Source: Lentilactobacillus parafarraginis DSM 18390 = JCM 14109
GTDB taxonomy: Bacteria; Bacillota; Bacilli; Lactobacillales; Lactobacillaceae
NCBI RefSeq assembly: GCF_001435895.1
Contig: NZ_AZFZ01000003.1
Location: 28,193-92,192, forward strand
Length of the DNA stretch: 64,000 bases
Reading direction: 5' to 3'
How positions within the stretch are numbered: the first letter of the stretch is position 1; every line of letters begins with the position of its first letter. The notes under the pieces were generated by a model. That model saw only the letters and a list, made by a program, of their open reading frames with translations. It did no database searches and was not told the DNA's origin. Shown here piece after piece: positions 33,821 to 43,247 of this stretch. The position numbers were made by a program, and so were the translations under genes.

Positions 33821-34591
33821 TCAACCCAAAGGATCCACTAACCGGTACAATCTGGCAGGGCGACCCGGACGTTTTGCCGAACTGGTCCCAACATCCTTAA
33901 AAAGTTTACTGTGGCTCTTCTTGAAATTCGAGTTATCAATGCCTTGAACCGGCGTTTTCAGAAATGGCGAATACACCAGCCGGGCATCCTTCAGAGTAAA
34001 TTCAGGTCCCAAAACCAGTAAAATGTTTGGCTGATAATCAAGTTTATTTTTAATTCGGTCACAGGCAACCTTCAAAATCCACTCGTGATCATAGGCAAGA
34101 TGGGCCTTGCTGGCACCGACTGCCGCGAGTTTTTCGTAGTACGCCGATTCGGTTTTGCTAAGGGCGGTTGAAAATGTCAGGTCGCCATCTGAAAACCAGT
34201 AGCTCTCCTGATCATAGCCCATGCTAAACCAGCGGGCATCCGAGGCCCCGTATCCAGGCGTCAGGGTTGGTTTATCGGGTAAAAAAGTCATGTAGGCAAG
34301 TGACAGCGTTCGATCCTTCGGCGTCCGTAAGCGGTTCGTAAACGTCGCCAGCTGCTCAGTATGGCTATCTGACAAGGCCATTCCGATCTTTTCCTTTACG
34401 AGTCGTAAAGCGGCCTCATCAGCACTTTCATCGGCGCGCATAAACGTTTCCGGAAGTGCCCAGTATCCGTTATACGGATCGGTATTGCGCTTCACCAGTA
34501 AGATGTTCACTTTGCTGGTAACCTGATCAAAGCTCCAGATAATGTTCGTAATATTGATATACGGTTGCTCTAAGATTGCATTTGCGTCCAC
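33821..34591 (-). CDS. nrtR: NrtR-type Nudix-like transcriptional regulator of NAD metabolism
   Basis: 256 residues: N-terminal Nudix domain (~8-150) and a C-terminal winged helix ending in FTLKDARLVYSPFLKTPVQGIDNSNF and GRPARLYRLV, the latter characteristic of NrtR. The Nudix box is degenerate: EAALRLVKEKIGM lacks the REUxEE glutamates, so it should sense ADP-ribose-type ligands rather than hydrolyse them. GTG start is chosen because AAGGAGG lies 7 bases upstream. It precedes pncB, and the two palindromes between them are the expected binding sites. Confidence 0.88.
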   Translation of the reverse strand: MDANAILEQPYINITNIIWSFDQVTSKVNILLVKRNTDPYNGYWALPETFMRADESADEAALRLVKEKIGMALSDSHTEQLATFTNRLRTPKDRTLSLAYMTFLPDKPTLTPGYGASDARWFSMGYDQESYWFSDGDLTFSTALSKTESAYYEKLAAVGASKAHLAYDHEWILKVACDRIKNKLDYQPNILLVLGPEFTLKDARLVYSPFLKTPVQGIDNSNFKKSHSKLFKDVGTSSAKRPGRPARLYRLVDPLG

Positions 34592-34866
34592 CCAAACGCC
34601 TCCTTCCAAAATGGTTGATTAACGGCGTTAAAACGTTAACCTTTATATCCTTAATCATAAGCTATTTTCAACCAGCAGAAAACACTAAACTGTCACTTTA
34701 CTAAAATTCTTCATTTTCTGTGCATTTCGTTGCTATTTAAGCCAGCCCATCATAAAATGAAAGTGAAATTAAGAAACCCCTTACAAACGGGATCGCTTAA
34801 TTCGCCTCATCCACTTACCAACACTATAATTGGCACTGCTCCCAGCTTATTCAGGAAGTGGTTCCA

Positions 34867-35493
34867 ATGATTAAAAAAGCCCTTATTTTTTCAATTTATT
34901 TAGCCGTTTTAACAGCGTTATTCACATTATTGTCGCTCACGGCTTTGGCTGCACCGATGACGCCTCACGGGACGGCCCGTTTCGAAACGCCCACGGCAAC
35001 CGTTAATATCACCAATAACTCCCGAAATTATCAGACTGTCTGGCGCGACGCAATTCGCGCCTGGAATCGGACCGGGGCGTTTTCCTTCGTGCTGTCAAAA
35101 CAATCAGATGCCCAAATCACCGCGCAATCCAACCCATCAATTGGTGCCAGTTATACGGGATTTACCGTTATTCACGTTAACAATCAGGACTTGATCAATC
35201 AAGTCACATCAACCCTAAATCCAACGGTCATGGCAACCTTTGGCTATCGGCCTTCCCAGGAAGTGAACGTCGCTGAGCATGAGCTGGGACACGCAATGGG
35301 GTTATCCCACAGTCCCAACAAGGATAGCGTCATGTACGCGGCCAACCGCTTTGTCAGTATTCAACCGGCAGACGTTGCCGGCGTTCAAAATCTTTATGCA
35401 ACCCAAGCGCCAGTCAGTAATGGGACGCTGAGTGCCGTCAGACTTCGTGGAACACCGGTTATCAGGCCCCACCATTCGGGTTCAAATGATTGA
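34867..35493 (+). CDS. matrixin-like zinc metalloprotease, secreted
   Basis: 208-residue exported protease. Signal sequence MIKKALIFSIYLAVLTALFTLLSLTALAA; matrixin zinc site AEHELGHAMGLSHS (HExxHxxGxxH) and Met-turn DSVMYA after it. The region WRDAIRAWNRTGAFSFV is the start of the metzincin catalytic domain. There is no visible pro-domain or cysteine switch. ATG 8 bases after AGGAAG is preferred over a GTG three codons earlier. The C-terminal ~25 residues are Pro/His/Ser-rich. Substrate unknown. Monocistronic with terminator. Confidence 0.88.
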   Translation: MIKKALIFSIYLAVLTALFTLLSLTALAAPMTPHGTARFETPTATVNITNNSRNYQTVWRDAIRAWNRTGAFSFVLSKQSDAQITAQSNPSIGASYTGFTVIHVNNQDLINQVTSTLNPTVMATFGYRPSQEVNVAEHELGHAMGLSHSPNKDSVMYAANRFVSIQPADVAGVQNLYATQAPVSNGTLSAVRLRGTPVIRPHHSGSND

Positions 35494-35500
35494 TGCCATT

Positions 35501-35544
35501 AAAAAAAGTTTCAACCCATTTTCACGCGGGCTGAAACCTTTTTT
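35501..35544. terminator. bidirectional terminator
   Basis: AAAAAAAGTTTCAACCC / GGGCTGAAACCTTTTTT between convergent genes. Confidence 0.9.
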
Positions 35545-35560
35545 GGGTTTTCAGCTTTCT

Positions 35561-36376
35561 TTAATCAGTCCCCTTCTTCAAAAGTTTGCCAACCACGGGT
35601 AACTGACCAAGTTCGCCAGTTTTGTCTGCCGGTACCACCACCAGGTTCGCCGGCGACTTCGCCAGATCGGTAAAGGCGTTGATCGACTGGTTTTGAAAAT
35701 ATTTATCATCCGCTGAGGACAATCCCGCCTGAACCGTATCGATTCGGTACCGCTCGGCATCGGCCCGGGTTCTGGTCGCTTCAGCTTCCGCCTTGGCAGT
35801 TGCTTTAAGGGCGTCATTTTTGGCCTTGGTCGTCAACTCAATTGATTTGGCCTCCCCCTCGGCTTTAGCAATGGCGGCAACCCGCTCCCGATCGGCGGTT
35901 AGTTGCTTGTCCATGGCTTCCTGAATGGCGGTTGAGGGGGTCAAAACGTCGATATTAATCCGATCAACGTTAATCCCGTAGGTGTTGGTCAGGTCGCCAA
36001 TCGCGATTGCCAGTTCCTGGTTAATCTTAGCGGTTGATCCCAGAGCTTCATTTAAATCCATTCGACCAATGATATCCCGCAGATGGCCCCGAACCAACTG
36101 GGCCATGGATTCCACCGAATCCGTGTTTTCGTACTGATATTTCACCGCATCGGTGACGTGATAGTTCAGCGTTAAACTCGCCGAAACGTCGGCATTATCC
36201 TTGGTAATAATCGAGTAGTTCGGCAGGGCCTTAGGTTCCATTGCCAAACTAACATTGCGGATTTTTTGAATAAACGGAATGTAGAAATGAAATCCTGAAG
36301 TCACGCTCCGTCGGTACTTGCCAAATGTTTCAACGAGTCCCTGATTATTTTGAGGGACAATTTTAATTCCGAGCAT
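35561..36376 (-). CDS. SPFH/Band 7 (stomatin-like) protein without membrane anchor
   Basis: 271 residues. The SPFH domain begins almost at the N terminus (VPQNNQGLVETFGKYRRSVTSGFHFYIPFIQKIRNVSL) and contains DNADVSASLTLNYHVTDAVKY and AIGDLTNTYGINVDRINIDVLTPS; a coiled-coil follows (~165-225, rich in Ala/Glu/Lys/Arg). Most members have an N-terminal hydrophobic segment, which is missing here, so membrane attachment would be peripheral. ATG after AAGGAG, 6 bases after the preceding gene, which carries an NfeD-like domain; SPFH-NfeD pairs are a known membrane-organising partnership. Confidence 0.9.
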   Translation of the reverse strand: MLGIKIVPQNNQGLVETFGKYRRSVTSGFHFYIPFIQKIRNVSLAMEPKALPNYSIITKDNADVSASLTLNYHVTDAVKYQYENTDSVESMAQLVRGHLRDIIGRMDLNEALGSTAKINQELAIAIGDLTNTYGINVDRINIDVLTPSTAIQEAMDKQLTADRERVAAIAKAEGEAKSIELTTKAKNDALKATAKAEAEATRTRADAERYRIDTVQAGLSSADDKYFQNQSINAFTDLAKSPANLVVVPADKTGELGQLPVVGKLLKKGTD

Positions 36377-36382
36377 ATATCA

Positions 36383-36709
36383 TCACTCCTTAATTTTTCG
36401 TAACGTTAGGATGTTGCCATTTGCTTCAATCACCGTGTATTGTGCCCGCTTATCCACCTTGGTATTGTCATCGATGAGGTAACGGTAATAGATCCCCGCC
36501 ACCGAGACCAGCCCGCTATCGATATAAATATCCTTTCCCGGGATAACCTGACCAATAAATTGGCGGTGTTCAAAGTTCGAATCACTTTCTGCATCCGTTA
36601 AAATCCCGACAATGTAGGCATTGACACTCCGATTCTTCTCAGCAGCATCAGCAGCGATCTTTTCGTAGAGCTCATGGTCCAATCGCAACAGGAATCGCTT
36701 CTCCGCCAT
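36383..36709 (-). CDS. ribbon-helix-helix/NfeD-like C-terminal domain fusion
   Basis: 108-residue soluble protein with two parts. Residues ~4-38 (KRFLLRLDHELYEKIAADAA ... NRSVNAYIVGIL) match the strand-helix-helix pattern of ribbon-helix-helix (CopG/HicB-like) DNA-binding proteins. Residues ~52-108 (GQVIPGKDIYIDSGLVSVAGIYYR ... YTVIEANGNILTLRKI) resemble the beta-barrel (OB-like) domain of NfeD proteins. No membrane helix is present. It is co-transcribed with the SPFH gene, the usual NfeD partner. A role as regulator tied to the SPFH complex is inference. ATG after AAAGGGTGG. Confidence 0.7.
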   Translation of the reverse strand: MAEKRFLLRLDHELYEKIAADAAEKNRSVNAYIVGILTDAESDSNFEHRQFIGQVIPGKDIYIDSGLVSVAGIYYRYLIDDNTKVDKRAQYTVIEANGNILTLRKIKE

Positions 36710-36757
36710 TAGCTCACCACCCTTTCAAATCAGCGCTAGCAGAAACCGATCACTAAA

Positions 36758-36778
36758 TGATATCATCACGATATCATC
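36758..36778. promoter_or_regulatory. tandem GATATCATC repeats upstream of the RHH gene
   Basis: GATATCATC occurs at 36759-36767 and 36770-36778, start-to-start 11 bp, the first within the palindrome TGATATCA. Ribbon-helix-helix regulators often bind such helically phased short repeats; autoregulation is inference. Confidence 0.5.
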
Positions 36779-36953
36779 TTCCCTTTGGAAATACAATTTA
36801 AATATCAGGTGACAATTGGAGGCGTTCTTGTTTTTTTGAAAAAATTAAAAAGCCCGGGAAAGCATTCCCAGACTCGTGTGATTAAGGCGATTGTAACGGT
36901 TCACCCGGTGATCCCGAGCAACGCGTTAACAATAATTATTTGGTTTTAAAGAC

Positions 36954-38105
<1,152 letters not shown>

Positions 38106-38245
38106 CTATCTCGCTCCTCCTAAAAATTGTTTGCCTACTAACTTATCACGCCAGTGCGTTAAAATCAACGTCTCTCAATCATTTCTAATCCGGTTCTCAT
38201 CTCATATCCGAATTAACTGACATCGATAGGTTAAAAATTGTATTT

Positions 38246-38260
38246 ATTATACCCGAACTT
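38246..38260 (+). promoter_or_regulatory. PurBox-like element, plus orientation
   Basis: ATTATACCCGAACTT, core CCGAAC; about 145 bases upstream of guaB. Confidence 0.5.
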
Positions 38261-38307
38261 TCGACAAAATAAAAGGGAAAAGAAGGATTTATTACGAATA
38301 AACCAAA

Positions 38308-38320
38308 TTGTTCGGGTTTT
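38308..38320 (-). promoter_or_regulatory. PurBox-like element, minus orientation
   Basis: Minus strand AAAACCCGAACAA, matching the AWWWCCGAACWW consensus of PurR sites. Confidence 0.6.
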
Positions 38321-38330
38321 GCCACCCGTT

Positions 38331-38344
38331 AATGTTCGGGTTTT
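38331..38344 (-). promoter_or_regulatory. PurBox-like element, minus orientation, second copy
   Basis: Minus strand AAAACCCGAACATT, 24 bases from the previous copy; a weaker AAACCCGATT follows at 38349-38358. Confidence 0.6.
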
Positions 38345-38358
38345 GCATAATCGGGTTT

Positions 38359-38403
38359 AAAAAATAACCGCCGACTACGAAACAATCGTTCGTAATCGGC
38401 GGT
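38359..38403 (-). terminator. terminator of the DUF1129 gene
   Basis: ACCGCCGATTACGAA / TTCGTAGTCGGCGGT with the T-run TTATTTTTT on the minus strand, just before the PurBox cluster. Confidence 0.88.
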
Positions 38404-38417
38404 CATCATTTGCTTAA

Positions 38418-39155
38418 TTAGAATAAACCACCGGTAATCTGGAAATTGCGCTTGACGAAATACGCCGCCACAACGCCAATAACTCCCAAGCCAATGTAAA
38501 CATACGGATTAAGAATTGGATTAATAACGGCAGGAATCATCCCTGCGAAGAAGAAGATTGCCATCCACACGATGAAGAATCCAATCATCATGATAATTCG
38601 AATCCAAAGGGGGTATTTGTGCTTAACGCCCGGTTGAATCAACATGGTCATCAGTGGAATCCCGAGACCAGCAACCGCTGCGCTCAAGATAATCCCAGTG
38701 ATCCCCATCATTCCCCGGGTTCCAGTCTTCGTAAAGAAGAAGGTAATCCCGTATAAGAACGTAAAGATCACAAAGAACAGCAGGGCATTATAGGCCGCAT
38801 TGGGCCAATAATCCCGACGGGCATCCGGTTTTGGCTTCGGTGGATTCAAGATGGATTGAACCTTCTGATCCACTGTCCCCCACATATTACGGGCCGTTTT
38901 CCCAGTTTTTTGGCCGGCCAGCAGCTCAGAAACCATCTCATGCTCACGGTCAGCTTGCTGTTGCGGGGTCAATTTTGTCTTGGCAATTTCCTGGTGAAAC
39001 TTAAACATATACTCAGCATTCCGCTTGGTTAAGCCGATGTTGTCAAACTGCGAGTGAACAATCTTGGTTGTTCGGTCACGGTCCTGATGAACATTGGCAT
39101 TCCGCTGGCGGGCAGTCTGATTTTGCTTTGTTTCGTCGTTACTACTCACTGGCAT
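38418..39155 (-). CDS. DUF1129 family membrane protein
   Basis: 245 residues, function unknown, conserved next to ychF in lactobacilli. N-terminal ~110 residues are polar (NVHQDRDRTTKIVHSQFDNIGLTKRNAEYMFKFHQEIAKTKLTPQQQADREHEMVSELLAGQKTGKTARNMWG is the family region), followed by about five to six transmembrane helices (ALLFFVIFTFLYGITFFF, GIILSAAVAGLGIPLMTMLI, IRIIMMIGFFIVWMAIFFFAG). ATG start preferred to a GTG one codon earlier for spacing from AGGAA. It follows ychF by 38 bases and likely shares its transcript. Confidence 0.85.
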   Translation of the reverse strand: MPVSSNDETKQNQTARQRNANVHQDRDRTTKIVHSQFDNIGLTKRNAEYMFKFHQEIAKTKLTPQQQADREHEMVSELLAGQKTGKTARNMWGTVDQKVQSILNPPKPKPDARRDYWPNAAYNALLFFVIFTFLYGITFFFTKTGTRGMMGITGIILSAAVAGLGIPLMTMLIQPGVKHKYPLWIRIIMMIGFFIVWMAIFFFAGMIPAVINPILNPYVYIGLGVIGVVAAYFVKRNFQITGGLF

Positions 39156-39192
39156 CACTTCCTAATTGTTTTATTGAATTGTTATCAGTTAA

Positions 39193-40293
39193 TTAAACGT
39201 TGAACCTAAATTCAACGATGTCGCCATCCTGCATGACATAGTCCTTACCTTCAAGCCGTAATTTACCGGCATCCTTAACGGCGGCTGGTGTCTTGAGCTT
39301 ATCAAGGTCGTCAAAGGCCATGACTTCAGCGCGAATGAATCCCCGCTCAAAGTCAGAGTGAATGATTCCGGCCGCTTGAGGGGCCTTTGTTCCCTTCTTA
39401 AACGTCCAGGCACGGGTTTCCTTACCGCCCGCAGTGAAGAAGGTTTCGAGCCCCAATAGCTTGTAAGAGGCCCGGATAAGCCGGTTTAAGCCAGGCTCGC
39501 TGACCCCTTCAGCTTCAAGAAATTCAGCCTTTTCAGCGTCATCAAGTTCCGCAATTTCCTCTTCAGGTTCAGCCGCAACGCCAATCGCTTCAGCGCCTTC
39601 CTTAGCAGCATACTCCTGAATTTGCGGAAAGTACTTGGAATGTTCAGGGTCGGCCATATCATCTTCGGCAATGTTGGCAACGTAGAGAACCGGTTTGCTG
39701 GTCAGCAGAAAGAGCCCCTTCACAATCTTTTGCTCATCTTCGTCAAAGTCAATGGACCGGGCAGACCCGCCGTTTTCAAGCACCGGCTTAATCTTTTCAA
39801 GGACGGCCAATTCAGCCTTGGCTTCCTTATCGTTACCCTTGGCAGCGCGTTGAACCTTGCCCAGGCGTTTGTTGACGGCGTCCAGATCGGCAATCCCGAG
39901 TTCCAAGTTAATGGTTTCAATATCGTCTAGGGGGTCCACCTTGCCGGAAACCGTGGTGATGTTGTCATCATCAAAGGCCCGGACCACGTGCACAATCGCG
40001 TCAACCTGACGGATATTTTCCAAGAATTTGTTGCCAAGGCCTTCACCTTTGCTAGCGCCCTTAACAATCCCGGCAATATCAGTAAATTCAAAGGTGGTTG
40101 GCACAACTTTTTTGGCTGGAATCAACTCCTGGATCCGGTCCAAACGCTTATCAGGCACTTCAACCATCCCAACGTTGGGATCGATTGTTGCGAACGGGTA
40201 ATTGGCCATCTCCGCACCGGCTTTGGTAATCGCATTAAATAATGTTGATTTACCAACGTTGGGCAACCCAACAATTCCTGCAGTTAGTGACAT
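39193..40293 (-). CDS. ychF: redox-regulated ATPase YchF
   Basis: Obg-family P-loop NTPase that binds ribosomes and hydrolyses ATP in preference to GTP, 366 residues. G1 GLPNVGKSTLFNAIT, switch DIAGIVKGASKGEGLGNKFL, and the ATP-favouring NIAEDD in place of NKxD; C-terminal TGS-like domain contains RAWTFKKGTKAPQAAGIIHSDFERGFIRAEVMAF. ATG after AAGAAGAG. Sits in the conserved block with DUF951 and parAB. Confidence 0.97.
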   Translation of the reverse strand: MSLTAGIVGLPNVGKSTLFNAITKAGAEMANYPFATIDPNVGMVEVPDKRLDRIQELIPAKKVVPTTFEFTDIAGIVKGASKGEGLGNKFLENIRQVDAIVHVVRAFDDDNITTVSGKVDPLDDIETINLELGIADLDAVNKRLGKVQRAAKGNDKEAKAELAVLEKIKPVLENGGSARSIDFDEDEQKIVKGLFLLTSKPVLYVANIAEDDMADPEHSKYFPQIQEYAAKEGAEAIGVAAEPEEEIAELDDAEKAEFLEAEGVSEPGLNRLIRASYKLLGLETFFTAGGKETRAWTFKKGTKAPQAAGIIHSDFERGFIRAEVMAFDDLDKLKTPAAVKDAGKLRLEGKDYVMQDGDIVEFRFNV

Positions 40294-40317
40294 AACAAAA
40301 CAACTCTTCTTTCTGGT

Positions 40318-40512
40318 CTAGTTTTCAGTATTTTCTGATTTTTGGAGAATCTTTTTTAACTTATGATCAAATTCACGCCGGGGCATCATCACAATATGTC
40401 CACAGCCGGTACACTGAATTTTAATATCAGCACCCATCCGAATAATCTCCCAGCGGTTGGTGCCACATGGATGGGGCTTTTTCATTTCAACAAGGTCATG
40501 AAGATCATACAT
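40318..40512 (-). CDS. DUF951 domain-containing protein
   Basis: 64-residue protein, conserved upstream of ychF in Firmicutes. Four Cys/His positions suggest a zinc-binding nucleic-acid-type fold: HPCG followed by IQCTGCGHIV. MYDLHDLVEMKKPHPCGTNRW is the family signature. ATG nine bases after GAGGAAGG chosen over one abutting the binding site. Function unknown. Confidence 0.92.
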   Translation of the reverse strand: MYDLHDLVEMKKPHPCGTNRWEIIRMGADIKIQCTGCGHIVMMPRREFDHKLKKILQKSENTEN

Positions 40513-40576
40513 AGGAACCATCCTTCCTCATCGGGCAACCCCGAATGAAAACCGGCAGGTCATCTGCCAACTATCC

Positions 40577-41461
40577 CTAATCTAAATTAACATCCAACAT
40601 TTCTAAGATTCGGTTCAAGTCCTCAGTTGAAGCGTAGGCAATCTCAATCTTGCCCTTGCCCTTCTTCCGTGACGGGTTGGTAATCGAAACCGGCGTGCCG
40701 AATTTCTCCTGTAGCTGGCCCTCTGAAGCTCTGACAAACGGCGACTTTCGCTGGACGCGTTTTTTCTTGGCGCCGTTCTTGCCGTTAATCTTCGCGGCGG
40801 CCTGTTCCAACTGGCGCACGGTCATCGATTCGGCAACCGACTTTTTGGCGAGCTTGATGAGTTCCTGCTTGTTGTTAACCGAAAGCAGGGTTCTGGCTTG
40901 GCCCATGGATAACTTATTATCCTCAAGCATCTCCTTGACCTCGGACGGCAGTCCCAGAATCCGGAGATAGTTGGCAATGTATGGCCGACTTTTACCCAGT
41001 CGACTTGCCACCTGGGCCTGAGTTAGATCCAGACGGGTCATCAGCATATTGTATGCCTCAGCCTCTTCAAGCGTCGTCAAATCCTCACGCTGCAAGTTTT
41101 CCAACACGGCGATTTCCATCATTTGCTCTTCGTTGACATCCCGAATAATCGCCGGGATCATCTTCTGCTGGGCAATTTTGGAAGCGCGCAAGCGGCGTTC
41201 GCCAGTCAGCAATTCATAAGAATTCACCGCTGGATCGGGCTGCCGGACAATAATTGGCTGGAAAACGCCGGAGTTTTTAATTGAGAGTGCCAAGTCTTCC
41301 AGCGCTTTTTGATCAAACCGGTGACGGGGCTGGTAAGGATTGGGCTTGATTTCACTAACCTTAATATCAACGACGTCTTCTTTGCTCGTATCGACAGTAT
41401 TGTCCTGAAAAAGGGCTTCAATCCCCTTTCCAAGACCGGTTGGTTTCTTTTTATTCGCCAT
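40577..41461 (-). CDS. parB: chromosome partitioning protein ParB
   Basis: CTP-dependent DNA clamp that loads at parS and spreads; 294 residues. N-terminal KPTGLGKGIEALF, ParB/Srx fold with NPYQPRHRFD and the CTP-binding GERRLRASK, then the helix-turn-helix (TQAQVASRLGKSRPYIANYLRIL) and a C-terminal dimerisation domain. Its ATG overlaps the parA coding end by 11 bases. Confidence 0.96.
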   Translation of the reverse strand: MANKKKPTGLGKGIEALFQDNTVDTSKEDVVDIKVSEIKPNPYQPRHRFDQKALEDLALSIKNSGVFQPIIVRQPDPAVNSYELLTGERRLRASKIAQQKMIPAIIRDVNEEQMMEIAVLENLQREDLTTLEEAEAYNMLMTRLDLTQAQVASRLGKSRPYIANYLRILGLPSEVKEMLEDNKLSMGQARTLLSVNNKQELIKLAKKSVAESMTVRQLEQAAAKINGKNGAKKKRVQRKSPFVRASEGQLQEKFGTPVSITNPSRKKGKGKIEIAYASTEDLNRILEMLDVNLD

Positions 41462-42218
41462 GGTTTGCCAGCACCTCCTTCGCCAGTTTCATATACTTAT
41501 CAGCCCCCTTGGACTTTGGATCATAATCCATGATCGGCAGCCCATAGCTGGGGGCCTCCGATAACCGAACGTTTCGGGGGATGACCGTGTCATACACTTC
41601 ATCCTTAAAGTACTTACGGACTTCCTGATTGACCTGAACACCCAGATTTGTCCGGGCATCAAACATGGTCAACAGGACGCCTTCAATTTTGAGATCCGGA
41701 TTAAAGTGCTTGCGGACGAGTTGTATCGTGTTCAGCAGCTGACTTAACCCTTCCAGCGCGTAATACTCACTTTGCACGGGAATCAAAATCGAATCACTGG
41801 CAGTGAAGGCATTGATGGTAATCAAGCCGAGTGATGGCGGACAATCGATCAGCACATAGTCGTACTGATCTTTTACCTTATCCAGGGCAGCCTTAAGCCG
41901 GGTCTCCCGGGCCATCTGCGGGGTCAGTTCGATTTCGGCTCCGGACAGCTGAATGGTTGCCGGAACAATATCCAAGCCCTCATGCGCAGTGGGCTGAATG
42001 GCTTCTGCCATGGGTTCCTCGTTGACCAAAACATCATAGATATCCTTTTTTATATCGGCCTTCGAAATCCCCACGCCGCTGGTTGCATTTCCCTGAGCAT
42101 CGGCATCAACCAACAGAATCTTCTGGCCCAGTGACGCCATTCCTGCCCCCAGATTAACAGAGGTCGTCGTTTTACCAACGCCGCCCTTCTGGTTTGCAAG
42201 CGCAATCACGTATGACAT
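41451..42218 (-). CDS. parA: chromosome partitioning ATPase ParA/Soj
   Basis: Deviant Walker ATPase of 255 residues that works with ParB in origin segregation and, in Bacillus, modulates DnaA. Deviant Walker A KGGVGKTT, Walker A' DADAQGNATSG, Walker B DYVLIDCPPSLG. The second ATG is used because GGAGGG lies 6 bases before it and directly abuts the first. Upstream of parB, downstream of rsmG. Confidence 0.97.
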   Translation of the reverse strand: MSYVIALANQKGGVGKTTTSVNLGAGMASLGQKILLVDADAQGNATSGVGISKADIKKDIYDVLVNEEPMAEAIQPTAHEGLDIVPATIQLSGAEIELTPQMARETRLKAALDKVKDQYDYVLIDCPPSLGLITINAFTASDSILIPVQSEYYALEGLSQLLNTIQLVRKHFNPDLKIEGVLLTMFDARTNLGVQVNQEVRKYFKDEVYDTVIPRNVRLSEAPSYGLPIMDYDPKSKGADKYMKLAKEVLANHGE

Positions 42219-42233
42219 CGTCATCCCTCCTTC

Positions 42234-42968
42234 TTAATGCGTCTTCCCCAGTGGTTCTCGATTGGGTGTTCCCGGCTTTCGAGGGTACTTCTTCGGGGTT
42301 GCTGTTACTTTATTAATCACAATAATGTGCCGGGTTTCATTTAAAATTGGCAGTGAAAAGGCATCATCGGCACTCACTTGACCGCCAAGGGTCTTGATTG
42401 CGGCCTGAGCGTCGTTCAATTCATCTTCAGCCTTAACCGCCTTCAACGCGATCATGATCCCGCCAACTTTGACGAGCGGCAAACAAAGTTCACTCAAAAC
42501 CGCTAACCTGGCCACCGCGCGGGCAGTGACAACGTCAAAGGCTTCGCGACTTGCTGATCGCTTAGCGCCAAATTCTTCAGCTCGGGCGTGCACCAATGTC
42601 ACGTCTGATAGCTGCAGTTTGGCAACCAATTCCTTCAAGAAATTAATGCGCTTATTCAACGAGTCCACAATTGTGACCTTCAACTGCGGAAACAGAATCT
42701 TCAGTGGGATTGACGGAAAACCAGCGCCAGCACCAACATCACAGAGTGTTAGCGGTTGCTCGCGAATCTGTGAAACAAAGAAGGCTGGCGTGATCGAATC
42801 ATAAAAATGTTTCAAATAAACTTCCGATTTTTCGGTAATCGTCGTTAAATTAACGTGTTCATTTATGGCCACTAACAGCGCAAAATAGGCCTCAAATTGG
42901 TCGATTTGCGCATCGGTTACTTGAATGTTGTGTTCAGAAAGGGCCTCGATAAATTGTTCAATAGTCAT
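42234..42968 (-). CDS. rsmG: 16S rRNA (guanine-N7) methyltransferase RsmG
   Basis: SAM-dependent enzyme methylating G527 (E. coli numbering) of 16S rRNA, 244 residues. SAM site [17 protein letters not shown]; other family segments [24 protein letters not shown], and [18 protein letters not shown] after GGAGACG. First gene of the rsmG-parA-parB block. Confidence 0.97.
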   Translation of the reverse strand: MTIEQFIEALSEHNIQVTDAQIDQFEAYFALLVAINEHVNLTTITEKSEVYLKHFYDSITPAFFVSQIREQPLTLCDVGAGAGFPSIPLKILFPQLKVTIVDSLNKRINFLKELVAKLQLSDVTLVHARAEEFGAKRSASREAFDVVTARAVARLAVLSELCLPLVKVGGIMIALKAVKAEDELNDAQAAIKTLGGQVSADDAFSLPILNETRHIIVINKVTATPKKYPRKPGTPNREPLGKTH

Positions 42969-42988
42969 TAAATAACGTCTCCTGATGT

Positions 42989-43008
42989 GTGAAACATTTC
43001 TGTTTCAC
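42989..43008. promoter_or_regulatory. perfect inverted repeat of parS half-sites upstream of rsmG
   Basis: GTGAAACA-TTTC-TGTTTCAC. The arms are the two halves of the parS palindrome (TGTTTCAC/GTGAAACA) in swapped order, 21 bases from the rsmG start. Whether ParB recognises this is untested. Confidence 0.4.
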
Positions 43009-43161
43009 GTCTTATTCTACTTTACCCTAAAATCGTTGATATGACAAGGGTTGAAATCAAACCGTCACAAAGCCACTGCTTCATTATAATATTTATTAAC
43101 GGCCGATTCGAGCAAAAAAGAGCGTGGGATACAAAGCGGTTAGCTTCCGGCCGTATAAGTG

Positions 43162-43222
43162 GATGATCCATGAGAGGCCGGAGCAAAATTTTTGGTTTTG
43201 TCCCGGCCTCTCATGGATCATC
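43162..43222. repeat. dispersed hairpin repeat, long copy
   Basis: 27-base arms (GATGATCCATGAGAGGCCGG... and complement) match at 25 positions around TTTTTGG. The inner part is shared with the copy near 26.3 kb. It lies just past pepT, and a GCGTGGGAT-CAA motif like that of the terminator near 31.7 kb precedes it at 43116. Confidence 0.75.
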
Positions 43223-43247
43223 ATTTATCTCAAGAATCACTTATCGA

